A stretch of DNA of 64,000 bases from Massiliimalia massiliensis (GTDB lineage Bacteria > Bacillota > Clostridia > Oscillospirales > Ruminococcaceae). The DNA is taken from positions 620,001 to 684,000 of the forward strand of contig NZ_FUHT01000004.1 of the NCBI RefSeq assembly GCF_900155615.1, read 5' to 3'. Made by a program: the position numbers and the translations under genes. Shown here piece by piece: positions 26,967 to 36,320 of the stretch; position 1 is the first letter of the stretch; each line of letters opens with the position of its first letter. A model generated the notes under the pieces. It was given only the letters and a program-made list of their open reading frames with translations, had not been told where the DNA came from and did no database searches.

Positions 26967-27476
26967 TTATTTATAAAAGTGATAAGTATGGGCGCTCTTT
27001 TGAACGAAACAGTGGTCGCACACTGTATCGATACAAGGGCGCTGTTCTAATTTTTCTAACAGGAAAACAATTGTCCGGTACTTACAGTTAATTCCTTCCA
27101 GTAAAGCACATATAATCATTTCCTTACCAACTGGCACAGGGCATATGTCGTATCTCCAGAGTTTATGCTCCCTCTGTCGGAAAAAAGTGAGTGAGAATGG
27201 CTTAGTGCCTTTTATAAAGATTTCAATATGACAGGATTCTATCAGCAGCATGATGTCAACAGCATTGATGATATCTTGATCTATTGATTGATTAGGGAGA
27301 GTGATATAGCCTTGTTCCCGATAAATTTTCCCGTTACAGGCTAATTGATGTGCCGTTGTTTCCCAGTTTGATTTTGCATACTTCATTTCAATCAGCTTCT
27401 TTGCTTGCAGTTCTTTTAGGCTGCCGACCTGCTTTAAGATTTCTAGTAATTCTTTTTGCGGTTTGCTTAAAAACAT
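26967..27476 (-). CDS. DUF5697-like protein with N-terminal winged helix
   Basis: This 169-residue protein's first 65 residues look like a winged helix (PQKELLEILKQVGSLKELQAK, then a recognition helix and wing GKIYREQGYITLP). The rest is alpha/beta and ends with three cysteines (CIDTVCDHC). It matches what I recall as DUF5697, a family next to RepA-type initiators. Its start is only seven bases after the initiator's stop. It probably binds DNA near the origin. Family recall is not verified. Confidence 0.55.
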   Translation of the reverse strand: MFLSKPQKELLEILKQVGSLKELQAKKLIEMKYAKSNWETTAHQLACNGKIYREQGYITLPNQSIDQDIINAVDIMLLIESCHIEIFIKGTKPFSLTFFRQREHKLWRYDICPVPVGKEMIICALLEGINCKYRTIVFLLEKLEQRPCIDTVCDHCFVQKSAHTYHFYK

Positions 27477-27482
27477 AGGATC

Positions 27483-28487
27483 TTACCTTTCATCAGGGAT
27501 ATAGAAATCTGAGACCGACTGGTATTCAGAAGGCAAACTTAAAATAAGGCTGCTTTCTTTTTCTGATATACCGTTGAAAATAGCCGACATCAGGTAGGCG
27601 GTTGGATTGACGATTTTGCTTTTATTTTCTTTCATAGCCTCTAAAATATTGATTAAAACCTCAGGTTCCAATGAAGATAGCTGGCTTCGTACTTTTTCTT
27701 GTGGCAGTACAGCGTTTCCAACTTTCAGAAATTCAGAATAATAGAGACGGTCGATTATATTTTTGAACATGGATTGAATGTGTGGCTGGAATATGTCCAG
27801 TTCACATTTCTGATAGATTTTCTGTAATATTTGAGAATCGTTTAGTTCTTCCTGTTGATCTTGATAGACTGACGGACTATTCTCAATTTGATTAGATTTA
27901 ATCTTTTTATCATCATTCTTTCTTGGGGGTATTTTGGGCATATCTTGATGTCCTGTTTGGACAGTTTTTGATCTTTCTTCAGGACATATCTTGAACGGTA
28001 TGAATGGGATATGAAGATGTGCTAAATCGGAAGGTCTTAAACTGCCTGCATAGGATGTCTGCTCAGGAGATTGTTCGGGCTGTTCCATTTCTTCGGAAGC
28101 TTCCCCAAACTCTTTTGAAAATTCTTCAGCTTCGCTGTCTTGAAGTTCAGCCTTGAGAACATATAGAAGATTGGGGAATCCCCGCCCTTGCCGCTGTTCG
28201 TAAAGCAAACCGTTTCGGATCAATTCTTTAAAAGCAGCAATTGCTTTTTTATAGGAGATATTTAGTGTTTTTGCTGCTTCCTCACGTGTATAGATCAGAA
28301 ACACTTCTTTGTCTTCATTGATCCAGCCATTTTTCTGTGACAGAGTAAGTCGGTTCAGCAATAATGAATAGACAAATTTTGCTTCTAAAGACATTTTTTT
28401 GTATTTTGGATTAGCCAGTAAGGTAATCGGAAACCGTAGAAAATCATCTTTTACAATATCACTGATTCGGTATGTACGTTCGATCAT
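27483..28487 (-). CDS. repA: Replication initiator protein A (RepA_N type)
   Basis: This 334-residue protein has the N-terminal RepA_N winged-helix domain (FLRFPITLLANPKYKKMSLEAKFVYSLLLNRL, EAAKTLNISYKKAIAAFKELI, about residues 15-105). A low-complexity linker with PxxP stretches follows, then a DUF6017-like C-terminal helical domain. RepA_N proteins initiate theta replication of low-copy plasmids in Firmicutes. Its presence with ParA/ParB implies the element can replicate as a plasmid after excision. The origin is often inside such a gene; I see no clear iterons here. Confidence 0.85.
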   Translation of the reverse strand: MIERTYRISDIVKDDFLRFPITLLANPKYKKMSLEAKFVYSLLLNRLTLSQKNGWINEDKEVFLIYTREEAAKTLNISYKKAIAAFKELIRNGLLYEQRQGRGFPNLLYVLKAELQDSEAEEFSKEFGEASEEMEQPEQSPEQTSYAGSLRPSDLAHLHIPFIPFKICPEERSKTVQTGHQDMPKIPPRKNDDKKIKSNQIENSPSVYQDQQEELNDSQILQKIYQKCELDIFQPHIQSMFKNIIDRLYYSEFLKVGNAVLPQEKVRSQLSSLEPEVLINILEAMKENKSKIVNPTAYLMSAIFNGISEKESSLILSLPSEYQSVSDFYIPDER

Positions 28488-28517
28488 AAATAACTTCCTT
28501 TCAGAAAAATGAATATA

Positions 28518-30524
28518 TTAAAGTTCTTCAGGTGAAACCTCATTTAATGTTTTACAGTCGATCCCTTTGGATAGGTCTATTTGTGGATTCAATTCCAGTT
28601 CCTCAGCAGTGGGAATATACTCTTCGTTCTCTTTTTCTGCCGTTGATTCCTGTATGACATCAACAGAGCTATGGTCTTGTTGAGTCTTTGATTCTTTTCT
28701 TTCTATTTCAGCTTTTCTCCATAACGGAATATGATCGGTTGCTTTGCAAGGCGTCAACCGATGAAAAAAGGGCAGTTCTTCCGGAGAAATCTTTTGAAGC
28801 CGTAAAGGAAGTTCCCCGCGCATCAAAAGAATCAGCTCGTCTTTTGGCAATCTTCGTATTTCGTCTGGCATCATAAGCGGCCGTCCGGTAGAAGTTTTGC
28901 TGTGTGTATAGGGGCGTGTTGTGTTAAGAATCGGTGAAAACAGAGGCGTCATTGGAATATTGGAATTGTTGACGCGGACAGTCGTGTTTCCGCATTGAGT
29001 GCTAATGTATTCAGCGGTCATCATGTCGTTGCAGCCTAAGAATAACTGATAATCGCAATCACCTACAATCTCTTGCCATTCATTACGTGGATAACGGTTG
29101 GAGAGTTGTGCGATTCCCTGAGTGGCGGCTTGCAGGTTGATGTTTCTGGAACGTGCCACGGAAAAAATTTTCTTGCTGTCTAACAGGTCGATATTACAGT
29201 ATTCATCCATGAGGACATTGACACATACAGGCAGCTTGCGGTTTTCCTGTTGACGGGCAAAGTCGAATAGTTCCACAAATAATAGTGAAAAAAACATGGA
29301 AGACAGGAATTCCAGGGAACTGTCCTGATCGGATACAATACAAAAGTAAGCGCATTTTTCATACCCGGGACGTTTTAAATCAATCTCTCCATGTTTGGTA
29401 ATGGAATCTACCAGTTTGTTTTGAAATACGTTGAGTCTGGATCCCAGACCGATAAAGATATTCCCCCAGATATTGTGAGGAGCTTGACGAAAGATTCCGT
29501 ATGGCGGGCGTGCGGGATGATTAGCCGGCAATGCCCGAAACCTTGCATCAAGTTCATTGACACTGGCGGTAGATAAAATTTTGTATATTGTTCCTAGGCT
29601 TCGCTCTTCTATTGGAAGAAGCTCCCCGGTTGCAGAGTCCGTCAATGTTTGAACGTATAGGATCAACGCCATTAACAAGTTCTTTTCAGCTGTGCTCCAA
29701 AAGTCACCCTTATCAGCGTCATTAGAGGTGTTACGAATAATTATTTCGGCTACGTTCTGTACAAGATTTGTGTTTTGAGCAGTATCAATCATAAAATTCC
29801 AGCCATCAGAAGCAAATAGATCCAATAAGTTATATGCCTGTACAAAAAATCCTTGTTCTTCTAATTCCTTGGAAAGCATTTCGTAAAATTCAGCTTTTGG
29901 ATCCATTACGATGACAGATTCATTTTGGAACATCGCCCTTCGGATAACCTGTAAGATAAAAGGAATCATGAAACCTCGGGATTTGCCGGAACCCGGGGAA
30001 CCATAGAGGATAATATTTTGATTCATTCCCGGAAGAGTTTTTAAACCAACGTATTCTCCGGAGGGGAGTTTTCCGAACAGCGGAGCAGTCACCTGATCGA
30101 GCGTGCCGACTTCCAGCACCTCTTTTGCACGTTTTTTATTCATCCATGTCGCTGTACCATGTGTTCCTTCCGGCAGGATCTCAATGCCGCGTTCCTTGTC
30201 CAGAATTGTTTTGTAACCAGACAACAGGCTGTATCCTTTTTTAGAAAAGAGACAATACATGATCACAACAAATAACGTGATACCTAATCCATGCGGACTA
30301 AAAACAGAGGCAATATTTATAAAGGGATTGAGGGTGAATAGTTTTTCATGACCGTCATTCCAGATGTTGTTGATTCCAGCTGTCACAGAGTGAATGATTA
30401 AACTGTAAGCATAAAGAATCACTAGACCTGAAAGGATATACCGGGGCAAATCGCTTCTTTTTTCCTGATAAATCAATTCTGCTTTATCTTCAAGTTCTTT
30501 AATCAAATTAGATAGACGGAGCAT
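28518..30524 (-). CDS. VirD4/TraG-type coupling protein
   Basis: This protein of about 668 residues has two N-terminal transmembrane helices (about residues 30-50 and 65-100), a Walker A GSPGSGKS at about 175-182 (in IILYGSPGSGKSRGFMIPF), a Walker B-like CVNVLMDEYCNI (about 430-440), a VMDPKAEFY signature, and an acidic C-terminal tail. It links the relaxosome to the secretion channel and drives DNA transfer. ATG 30524 follows AAGGAG; the gene overlaps the previous reading frame (30508-31578) by 17 bases. Confidence 0.92.
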   Translation of the reverse strand: MLRLSNLIKELEDKAELIYQEKRSDLPRYILSGLVILYAYSLIIHSVTAGINNIWNDGHEKLFTLNPFINIASVFSPHGLGITLFVVIMYCLFSKKGYSLLSGYKTILDKERGIEILPEGTHGTATWMNKKRAKEVLEVGTLDQVTAPLFGKLPSGEYVGLKTLPGMNQNIILYGSPGSGKSRGFMIPFILQVIRRAMFQNESVIVMDPKAEFYEMLSKELEEQGFFVQAYNLLDLFASDGWNFMIDTAQNTNLVQNVAEIIIRNTSNDADKGDFWSTAEKNLLMALILYVQTLTDSATGELLPIEERSLGTIYKILSTASVNELDARFRALPANHPARPPYGIFRQAPHNIWGNIFIGLGSRLNVFQNKLVDSITKHGEIDLKRPGYEKCAYFCIVSDQDSSLEFLSSMFFSLLFVELFDFARQQENRKLPVCVNVLMDEYCNIDLLDSKKIFSVARSRNINLQAATQGIAQLSNRYPRNEWQEIVGDCDYQLFLGCNDMMTAEYISTQCGNTTVRVNNSNIPMTPLFSPILNTTRPYTHSKTSTGRPLMMPDEIRRLPKDELILLMRGELPLRLQKISPEELPFFHRLTPCKATDHIPLWRKAEIERKESKTQQDHSSVDVIQESTAEKENEEYIPTAEELELNPQIDLSKGIDCKTLNEVSPEEL

Positions 30525-31578
30525 AGATAAATTCTCCTTGTTCTGTTTGGAAAGGTGTTTGATCAAGAAGAAAAAGCGGCTCGCGGATATGGAGCAGCTG
30601 TTTCACTGTATGGATATCTATGGTGTGCAGAATTATATTTTTTCCCTGTAAATAAGGCTGTACAGCTTCGGCTTGATGCGGCAGTAAAATAATGTGCGTA
30701 CGTTCCTGAGCAGCGGCTTTTTCAAATCGTGATATATTGCAGTCGATGCCTATTAAAAAGTTCTCATAATTGCCTTTATTCCGTCCGTCTGACTGCTTGT
30801 GAAGCGGCGGAAGATAATGATTTCCTAAGATACAACGCATTAGTTTTGAACGGTATTCTAAGACTTCCATAATGCGGAGTTGACTCAATCCTTCTGCAGT
30901 GAGAGGAAAGATACCGACAGGACAAATAAATTTTTCCATAGCATGATAATAGGAATCTGTAGTTGTCTTTTTTGATCTGGATTGAGGAAAACAGATCGTT
31001 TTGATGATATCAGGAAGTTCTCCGGTACCGGTATAAAGCACAGCGGCTTTCCGTCCGCACAAGAGACTTTCAGAAAGAAATGTTCTCTGTTCTGAATCGG
31101 CGTAGAGCCCGGCACATTCCGGCATAATATAATATGGGATAAAAGTAAATTCCGGAGTGTATAGAAAACCGCTTAACCGGCTTCCGCCAAGGATATTGGA
31201 GGAAACTTTTTTTCGTAGAACAAAAGAAGGAAGGAATACTGATTGTTTAGAATCACAACATGGATCAGTTCTGAAAACGTCAGCGCCGTACCGCCAAAAA
31301 AAGCCAGTAATACTTGCATTGTTAATTCTTCTTGTTAGCGCTGATCCTTTTCCGCGATAATATTTGTCCTGTGAGTAATGGAAACCTATCTTGTTGAGCA
31401 ACTCGTATCCGAAAACAGTACAGCGATAACTTAATCCGCATTTGCTGGGACGAATCAGCTTGAAACTTAAGAGTGTTTCGATTGTTTCTGCTGGAAATAT
31501 GTTTGTCTGCTTGACCGGAATATCTTTGCACCAAGCTGAGAGTTTTAAAACATCTATTTCTGTTTTGGTAAAAATCAT
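30508..31578 (-). CDS. Unrecognised 356-residue protein before the coupling protein
   Basis: I do not recognise this family firmly. The N-terminal 90 residues look like a winged helix (TEIDVLKLSAWC, VFGYELLNKIGFHY), similar in position to replication-relaxation proteins on other elements. The rest is alpha/beta without catalytic motifs I can name. Its stop overlaps the VirD4-like start, so it is coupled to the transfer genes and could bind DNA at the transfer origin. A small hairpin (CCTGCT/AGCAGG) lies just upstream of its start. Confidence 0.5.
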   Translation of the reverse strand: MIFTKTEIDVLKLSAWCKDIPVKQTNIFPAETIETLLSFKLIRPSKCGLSYRCTVFGYELLNKIGFHYSQDKYYRGKGSALTRRINNASITGFFWRYGADVFRTDPCCDSKQSVFLPSFVLRKKVSSNILGGSRLSGFLYTPEFTFIPYYIMPECAGLYADSEQRTFLSESLLCGRKAAVLYTGTGELPDIIKTICFPQSRSKKTTTDSYYHAMEKFICPVGIFPLTAEGLSQLRIMEVLEYRSKLMRCILGNHYLPPLHKQSDGRNKGNYENFLIGIDCNISRFEKAAAQERTHIILLPHQAEAVQPYLQGKNIILHTIDIHTVKQLLHIREPLFLLDQTPFQTEQGEFIYAPSI

Positions 31579-31663
31579 AACAGCATACCCCTATGTAAGC
31601 CTGCTTGATAGCAGGATTCAAAAATTATCAAATATGACACTTTTTTCTTTATATAATCATCAA

Positions 31664-31739
31664 TTTACCCTGTGCTTGTTTGATTAAATTATCATTTTTA
31701 TTTTTGGGATGTTTTTTTATTTAACAAGCATAGGGTAAA
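31664..31739. repeat. Inverted repeat, 17-bp arms with 42-bp spacer
   Basis: TTTACCCTGTGCTTGTT (31664-31680) pairs with 31723-31739 with one G-T pair. It lies in the only sizeable gap (31579-31743) of the transfer operon. Possible roles are part of a transfer origin, a protein-binding site, or an RNA structure in the operon message. A T-rich stretch in the spacer on the minus strand does not make it a typical terminator. Confidence 0.5.
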
Positions 31740-31743
31740 AGCG

Positions 31744-32394
31744 TTATAACATATCAGAAGCTAAAAGGTAAAGAAAATCACCTGCCGCTTCAAACGGCAT
31801 TACATAAATATGACAACAAGTTTCGATGTCCTGGACTGTAAAAAGACCTAAAGACAATTCAAATTGGTTATCATCTTGAAACAATCGTCCTTTGACTGCA
31901 TTGATTGCTGTTTTAAAGGCTTTGTTGTCATGGTCAAAAACACCGCTTGATTCCATAGGACAATGTTCTATAATTGCGACAAAAGCTTTTTCAAACAACG
32001 GAAGTGTACCGCCTTCTGATTTGAATTTGTTTAACAACCGTGTGATTGTGTCCGTAATATATTTGGATCCACTTAATGCACGACAATGTGGAAGTAGTGT
32101 TTCCAGACGGATATCCACCCAACCGGTGTCCATAACCGTGACCTGTCCATAGATTTCCTGATGATGATAAATTGTCTTTTCTGTATGTGAAGAAGGCAGT
32201 GGCGGACGTATTTCTTCACAAATTTTTCGCATCGAAATACAACATTCTTCGATTTTCTGCATAGCCGCATCTAACAATGCATTTGCTTTAGCGGAAGAAC
32301 ATGTTCCGTGAGCCAGCGTGTCAATATACTTGGAGCATGAATCAACCATACGCTGCATATCCATAATTCTTTTATTTATAAACCACATTCTCAT
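31744..32394 (-). CDS. Unrecognised 216-residue protein in the transfer operon
   Basis: I do not recognise this family. It has a helical N-terminus with a possible amphipathic segment and several cysteines, and a mixed alpha/beta remainder. It starts 24 bases after the VirB4-like stop. Its position between VirB4 and VirD4 suggests an accessory component of the secretion apparatus, but no motif supports a precise role. The second codon pair (ATG at 32388) is an alternative start with better ribosome-site spacing. Confidence 0.5.
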   Translation of the reverse strand: MRMWFINKRIMDMQRMVDSCSKYIDTLAHGTCSSAKANALLDAAMQKIEECCISMRKICEEIRPPLPSSHTEKTIYHHQEIYGQVTVMDTGWVDIRLETLLPHCRALSGSKYITDTITRLLNKFKSEGGTLPLFEKAFVAIIEHCPMESSGVFDHDNKAFKTAINAVKGRLFQDDNQFELSLGLFTVQDIETCCHIYVMPFEAAGDFLYLLASDML

Positions 32395-32418
32395 ATATTC
32401 CTTTCTTTTGTCAAATAG

Positions 32419-34944
32419 TTAAAAAGGCTGTTGGCTTTCTCTTTTTTCTAAGTCCGCCCGGTTTGTGGTGATCATATCATATTCTGCCTGAGAAGAACGG
32501 ATTTCTACACTAATCCTGTTTTTTCCGGCACAAAGAAGTCCTTGTCCGCGGCCGTATCGTGTGATCTGGCGAATCTCCTCATCGGATAGCTTTAATTTTT
32601 CCTGCAATTTTACCGCCTCGGCTTCCTCCATATGCAGCAGCAATTTAAAACGGCTGTTGTTTAATAAAGTATCTCCGAATTTCCCGTCACGAAGTGCGAA
32701 ATAGTCAATAACATTTTGCGTAGCTGAAACAAAAATAGCACCGTATCCCCGGATCACCTTAATTACTTCAATTACAAAGTCAGCTGCTTTTTCATTGCCT
32801 TCTTCTCCGGCTATTACCCATAATTCATCGGTAAAAACAGCCTTTTTTCTGGTTCTGGATCGGCTGAGTTCATCACGAATAAAAGATGTCGCAATAAATG
32901 TAGACGAACTGATGTCCTTTTTCTTTGATCCAGAAGTATCTAAAACAACAAAGGAAGAATTTAGGTTGACATTGGTCTGACCGCCCATACCAAACTCTAT
33001 TAGTTCTTTCACAGCAAGGGCAACATTTTTTAAGACCGGATACTTTAATAGGTATGGATAAAGGTGTGTGAGATCTGGCATATCCTTAAATGATCCGTCT
33101 GATTTTAGAAGAGAAGCATTGTCTTTTGTAATGCCAAAGCTTTCATAGCATTCTAACAAGGCGATATTCAGCTGATAAGATTCTTCGGCATTCATGTCAG
33201 GATATCGCAGACTCAGATATGTATTTACGTCTTGAACTTTATCCATTAAAACCGAGTCGGTACGATTGATTGTATCAACCAGATTACTGTCAATATCTAA
33301 TGTGGTACGGCGAATTTCCAAGGGGTTAATACAGTCATCGGAGCCGGGTGAAATTTTAAGATATTGCCCGCCGATTGCTTCACAGGCTAATCGGTATTCA
33401 AATCCTTTTTCTGGTGCACAGATAAAAACCTGAACACCGCACATTCGTAATCTTATAGCGAGAAGCAGTATGGCAAAAGTTTTGCCGGCGCCACTTTGCC
33501 CAAAAATAGAAAGACTGCCGTTGATATACTGATCAAAATTGTAGTTATCGAGAAAAACCGGAGAATTATTGTGAAGGTTGATTCCAAGAAAAACTCCTGT
33601 ATCATCACATAATTCAGAAGATGAAAATGGAAATGCCGCAGCCGCCGCAGTGGTAAGTACATTTCGTCTGGATTTTCTCATGATTTCAGAATCTAAATTT
33701 GCGACAGGAAGCATAGATTTAAAACATTGTTCATGATACCAGTCAGCCCGGCGAACTGTCATATCCATTGATGAGCAGAGATTCTGTACCTGAAGCACCC
33801 TGTTGGATAAAGTTTCCGTATCAAGTGCGGTTACTTCAATTAACGTATGCATGTAATAGAATTCTTCTCCGTCACGATTAAGACCATTTTTAATATATAG
33901 TCCTGCAGAGATGGCATCATCTAATTCCTCATAGTCCATCCGGGTATCTCCTACATCACGCAGACGGCTTCTGCGAAACATAGTAGTTTTTGATACTTTA
34001 GGCAGGATCTGTTCCTTTCTTTTTTTATCCAAGAAAAAACTGAGCGAAATCCCGTCTCCAAGCTCTGCAAGCGGGGATAGCCACGCATAGCATATTTCAG
34101 TTGGATAACTATAACCGGAAATGTATAAATAGGTGTGATAGACTCCGTCAATTAGGACGTATTCTTTTGATCGAGTGTCAATTTCATTAGGAGATAGAAT
34201 GTCTTGAATTGTAACCGCACCGTCCTGTTCTTCCGGACTTAGCTGTTCAAAATCGGTATTAGGATCTCCGCAGACCGGGCCGATTTGTGCTGCCATCACG
34301 TCAAAGTCAATATTTCCAGCTGCTTGTTTGTGTAAAGAAGTATAAACGGTTTTTAGCAAAAACTCATCATAGTTCCTGGGTTTTAAAACTTCCAGACCAC
34401 AATAGTCTAAATATTGAAATGCAGTTTCTGCCTGTTCGTCTAATTCTTTGGCAATAGAGGAAAACTCATTTGACGTACCTTGATATTCAAATATCAGATA
34501 AAAATGACGGGTAACAGCTACGCTCGCAGCTAAATAATTTATGAGTTGTGCGTCTTCCAGTATCATGGCTTTGCATTTCTCGTTGGTCTCAGCATGATAA
34601 TACCGCTCCATTTGCTCGCAATAAGAGTCGATATCAGCCCGTTGTGTGTTTATCAAGATTTGTAAGGACGGCGGTGCGATTTTCAGATAACTGGCAAAAT
34701 AATAAATCATATTTTTTTGTTCTGTCAGAGACTTTAAATAAAAGTTTGTCGGCAGGATTTCTAAAACTTTAACGTATCGGCCATCTTGTGTGATCAATAT
34801 ACCTTTTTGTATATCAACAATTGGCACGAAGCTTTGCGTTCCATTCGGAAATCGGCTGCCGGGAATACAGATTTCTCTGGATTTTCCCACCAGCAGAGTT
34901 TTTAAATCTAATTTTTTCCGGGTTTTCGTTTTTCGTTTATCCAT
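32419..34944 (-). CDS. VirB4/TraE-type conjugation ATPase
   Basis: This 841-residue protein has an N-terminal membrane-associated domain of about 450 residues, then an ATPase core with Walker A GQSGAGKT at about residue 480 (in SIFGQSGAGKTFAILLLAI), Walker B-like KAVFTDELWVI (about 710) and FVSATQNVIDYFA after it. VirB4 powers pilus and channel assembly. It overlaps the PrgI-like gene start region by 37 bases. The ribosome site is ATAGGGGG, a G-rich variant. Confidence 0.92.
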   Translation of the reverse strand: MDKRKTKTRKKLDLKTLLVGKSREICIPGSRFPNGTQSFVPIVDIQKGILITQDGRYVKVLEILPTNFYLKSLTEQKNMIYYFASYLKIAPPSLQILINTQRADIDSYCEQMERYYHAETNEKCKAMILEDAQLINYLAASVAVTRHFYLIFEYQGTSNEFSSIAKELDEQAETAFQYLDYCGLEVLKPRNYDEFLLKTVYTSLHKQAAGNIDFDVMAAQIGPVCGDPNTDFEQLSPEEQDGAVTIQDILSPNEIDTRSKEYVLIDGVYHTYLYISGYSYPTEICYAWLSPLAELGDGISLSFFLDKKRKEQILPKVSKTTMFRRSRLRDVGDTRMDYEELDDAISAGLYIKNGLNRDGEEFYYMHTLIEVTALDTETLSNRVLQVQNLCSSMDMTVRRADWYHEQCFKSMLPVANLDSEIMRKSRRNVLTTAAAAAFPFSSSELCDDTGVFLGINLHNNSPVFLDNYNFDQYINGSLSIFGQSGAGKTFAILLLAIRLRMCGVQVFICAPEKGFEYRLACEAIGGQYLKISPGSDDCINPLEIRRTTLDIDSNLVDTINRTDSVLMDKVQDVNTYLSLRYPDMNAEESYQLNIALLECYESFGITKDNASLLKSDGSFKDMPDLTHLYPYLLKYPVLKNVALAVKELIEFGMGGQTNVNLNSSFVVLDTSGSKKKDISSSTFIATSFIRDELSRSRTRKKAVFTDELWVIAGEEGNEKAADFVIEVIKVIRGYGAIFVSATQNVIDYFALRDGKFGDTLLNNSRFKLLLHMEEAEAVKLQEKLKLSDEEIRQITRYGRGQGLLCAGKNRISVEIRSSQAEYDMITTNRADLEKRESQQPF

Positions 34945-35237
34945 TTTGACCCCCTATATGTAAGAATTCTTCTGTTTTTATACCATTTGGTATAAATATA
35001 AAGAAATGAGAAAAAGCTATGTTCTTGAATACCAAATAAGGTGAATCCACCTAAAGGTACTACTAAAACTGTGATGATGACAATTGTGGCAGTTATCCCG
35101 AGCGGGGATAAGAAAAATATAAGAAGCGCCAGAGGAACGCATAACACTACGCATTCTATTGTGTTACGTATTTCAAACATTCCGAGAATTTTTCCGGCGT
35201 CTGTATAATTAGTAGGAATATATACAATTTGATCCAT
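34908..35237 (-). CDS. PrgI-family membrane protein
   Basis: This 109-residue protein has two adjacent transmembrane helices (about residues 28-45 and 50-70) between a short cytoplasmic start (IPTNYTDAGKILGMFEIRN) and a basic end (IYTKWYKNRRILTYRG). This is the PrgI/VirB3-like pattern normally encoded just before VirB4, as here. It helps build the inner-membrane part of the transfer channel. The 3' end overlaps the VirB4 start. Confidence 0.85.
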   Translation of the reverse strand: MDQIVYIPTNYTDAGKILGMFEIRNTIECVVLCVPLALLIFFLSPLGITATIVIITVLVVPLGGFTLFGIQEHSFFSFLYIYTKWYKNRRILTYRGSKWINEKRKPGKN

Positions 35238-35255
35238 GTTATTTCCTTTCTGTGT

Positions 35256-36320
35256 TTAGGGTAAATATGGAACAGGGTTAGTGACCTTTCCATTGATACG
35301 GACTTCAAAATGGCAGTGAGGTCCGTTTGTTCTTCCGGTCATACCGACTAAAGCAATAACATCGCCTTGATTTACTTTCTGTCCTTTTGTTACGAACAGC
35401 TTACTGCAATGGGCATATAAAGTTTCCATACCGCCGCCATGATCTATTTTTACATAATATCCGTAGGTAGTGGTTCCATAATCGACTGCGTTGACGGTTC
35501 CGCTTTTTACAGCACAAATTTTTGTGCCGACAGGCTGTGCGATATCTATGCCTTTATGAAACCCGGCAAATGTACCGCCGCGAGGACCAAATTTGGAAGT
35601 CACATGATTTCTCCAGTCTATGTTTAAAAACAGTGACCCCATATTACCGCCGCTATTGTCTGCATCGGGCAAAACACTTTCATTTGATAAAGTTGTGTAC
35701 ATCAACTGAGCCCAGTTCCGATCAAATTCAGAATATTTGTATTTGGACAAGAATGAAATAGGATCAAGGTAACTGATGATTAGAGTATTTGATTTTGTGT
35801 TGGACTCATTGGTATCTTCTTTGTTATCTTTGATTGAGTAAACAATACTTTTGATGACTAATTCTTTGACACTTTTTTCAGTCATTTTATTTAGATCGTT
35901 GTCATAGGTGATGGAATGTAAAACAATAAACCAGTTTTTTTCCATAGGTTCACCGGAAATTTTTATTTCCAAATTATCATACTGACTTGCGGCGGTAGCA
36001 CGGATTTCCTTTTCGCGCTCTTTGCAAAAATCCTCATAGCGTTGATAGTATCCTTGTACCGCTAATGCCTGAGTGTTTAAAGAATCGGACGATTGATCTG
36101 AAGCGAAACCTAAAAAAGCGACTGGAAGACTGCAAAAGATAATGAGGGGAAATAGGCTGATGATTAAAATAATTGCAACAATAACAGGCCAGTAATGTCT
36201 AACTAATTGAAAAGCAGCCGCTTTCCAATTTCCGTATATGAGAGCTATCAATATATCTTTGAGTGCTTTGATATGATAGGCTAAATCCATGATACGGTTC
36301 ATACTGCTTTTATTAAACAT
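35256..36320 (-). CDS. Membrane-anchored M23 (lysostaphin-type) peptidase
   Basis: This protein of about 354 residues has one transmembrane helix (about residues 44-70), a helical stalk domain of unknown type, and a C-terminal M23 endopeptidase domain. Zinc ligands fit FHKGIDIA (first His and Asp) and HCHFEVRI (last His). It cuts peptidoglycan cross-links to let the transfer channel through the wall. ATG 36320 lies nine bases after GGGAG; the ATG at 36329 has almost no spacing. Confidence 0.88.
   Translation of the reverse strand: MFNKSSMNRIMDLAYHIKALKDILIALIYGNWKAAAFQLVRHYWPVIVAIILIISLFPLIIFCSLPVAFLGFASDQSSDSLNTQALAVQGYYQRYEDFCKEREKEIRATAASQYDNLEIKISGEPMEKNWFIVLHSITYDNDLNKMTEKSVKELVIKSIVYSIKDNKEDTNESNTKSNTLIISYLDPISFLSKYKYSEFDRNWAQLMYTTLSNESVLPDADNSGGNMGSLFLNIDWRNHVTSKFGPRGGTFAGFHKGIDIAQPVGTKICAVKSGTVNAVDYGTTTYGYYVKIDHGGGMETLYAHCSKLFVTKGQKVNQGDVIALVGMTGRTNGPHCHFEVRINGKVTNPVPYLP

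Noticed and set aside
30508-31578. Relaxase identity for the unknown 356-residue protein
   Set aside because: No His triad or conserved catalytic Tyr motif of known relaxase families is visible; only a possible DNA-binding start is seen.
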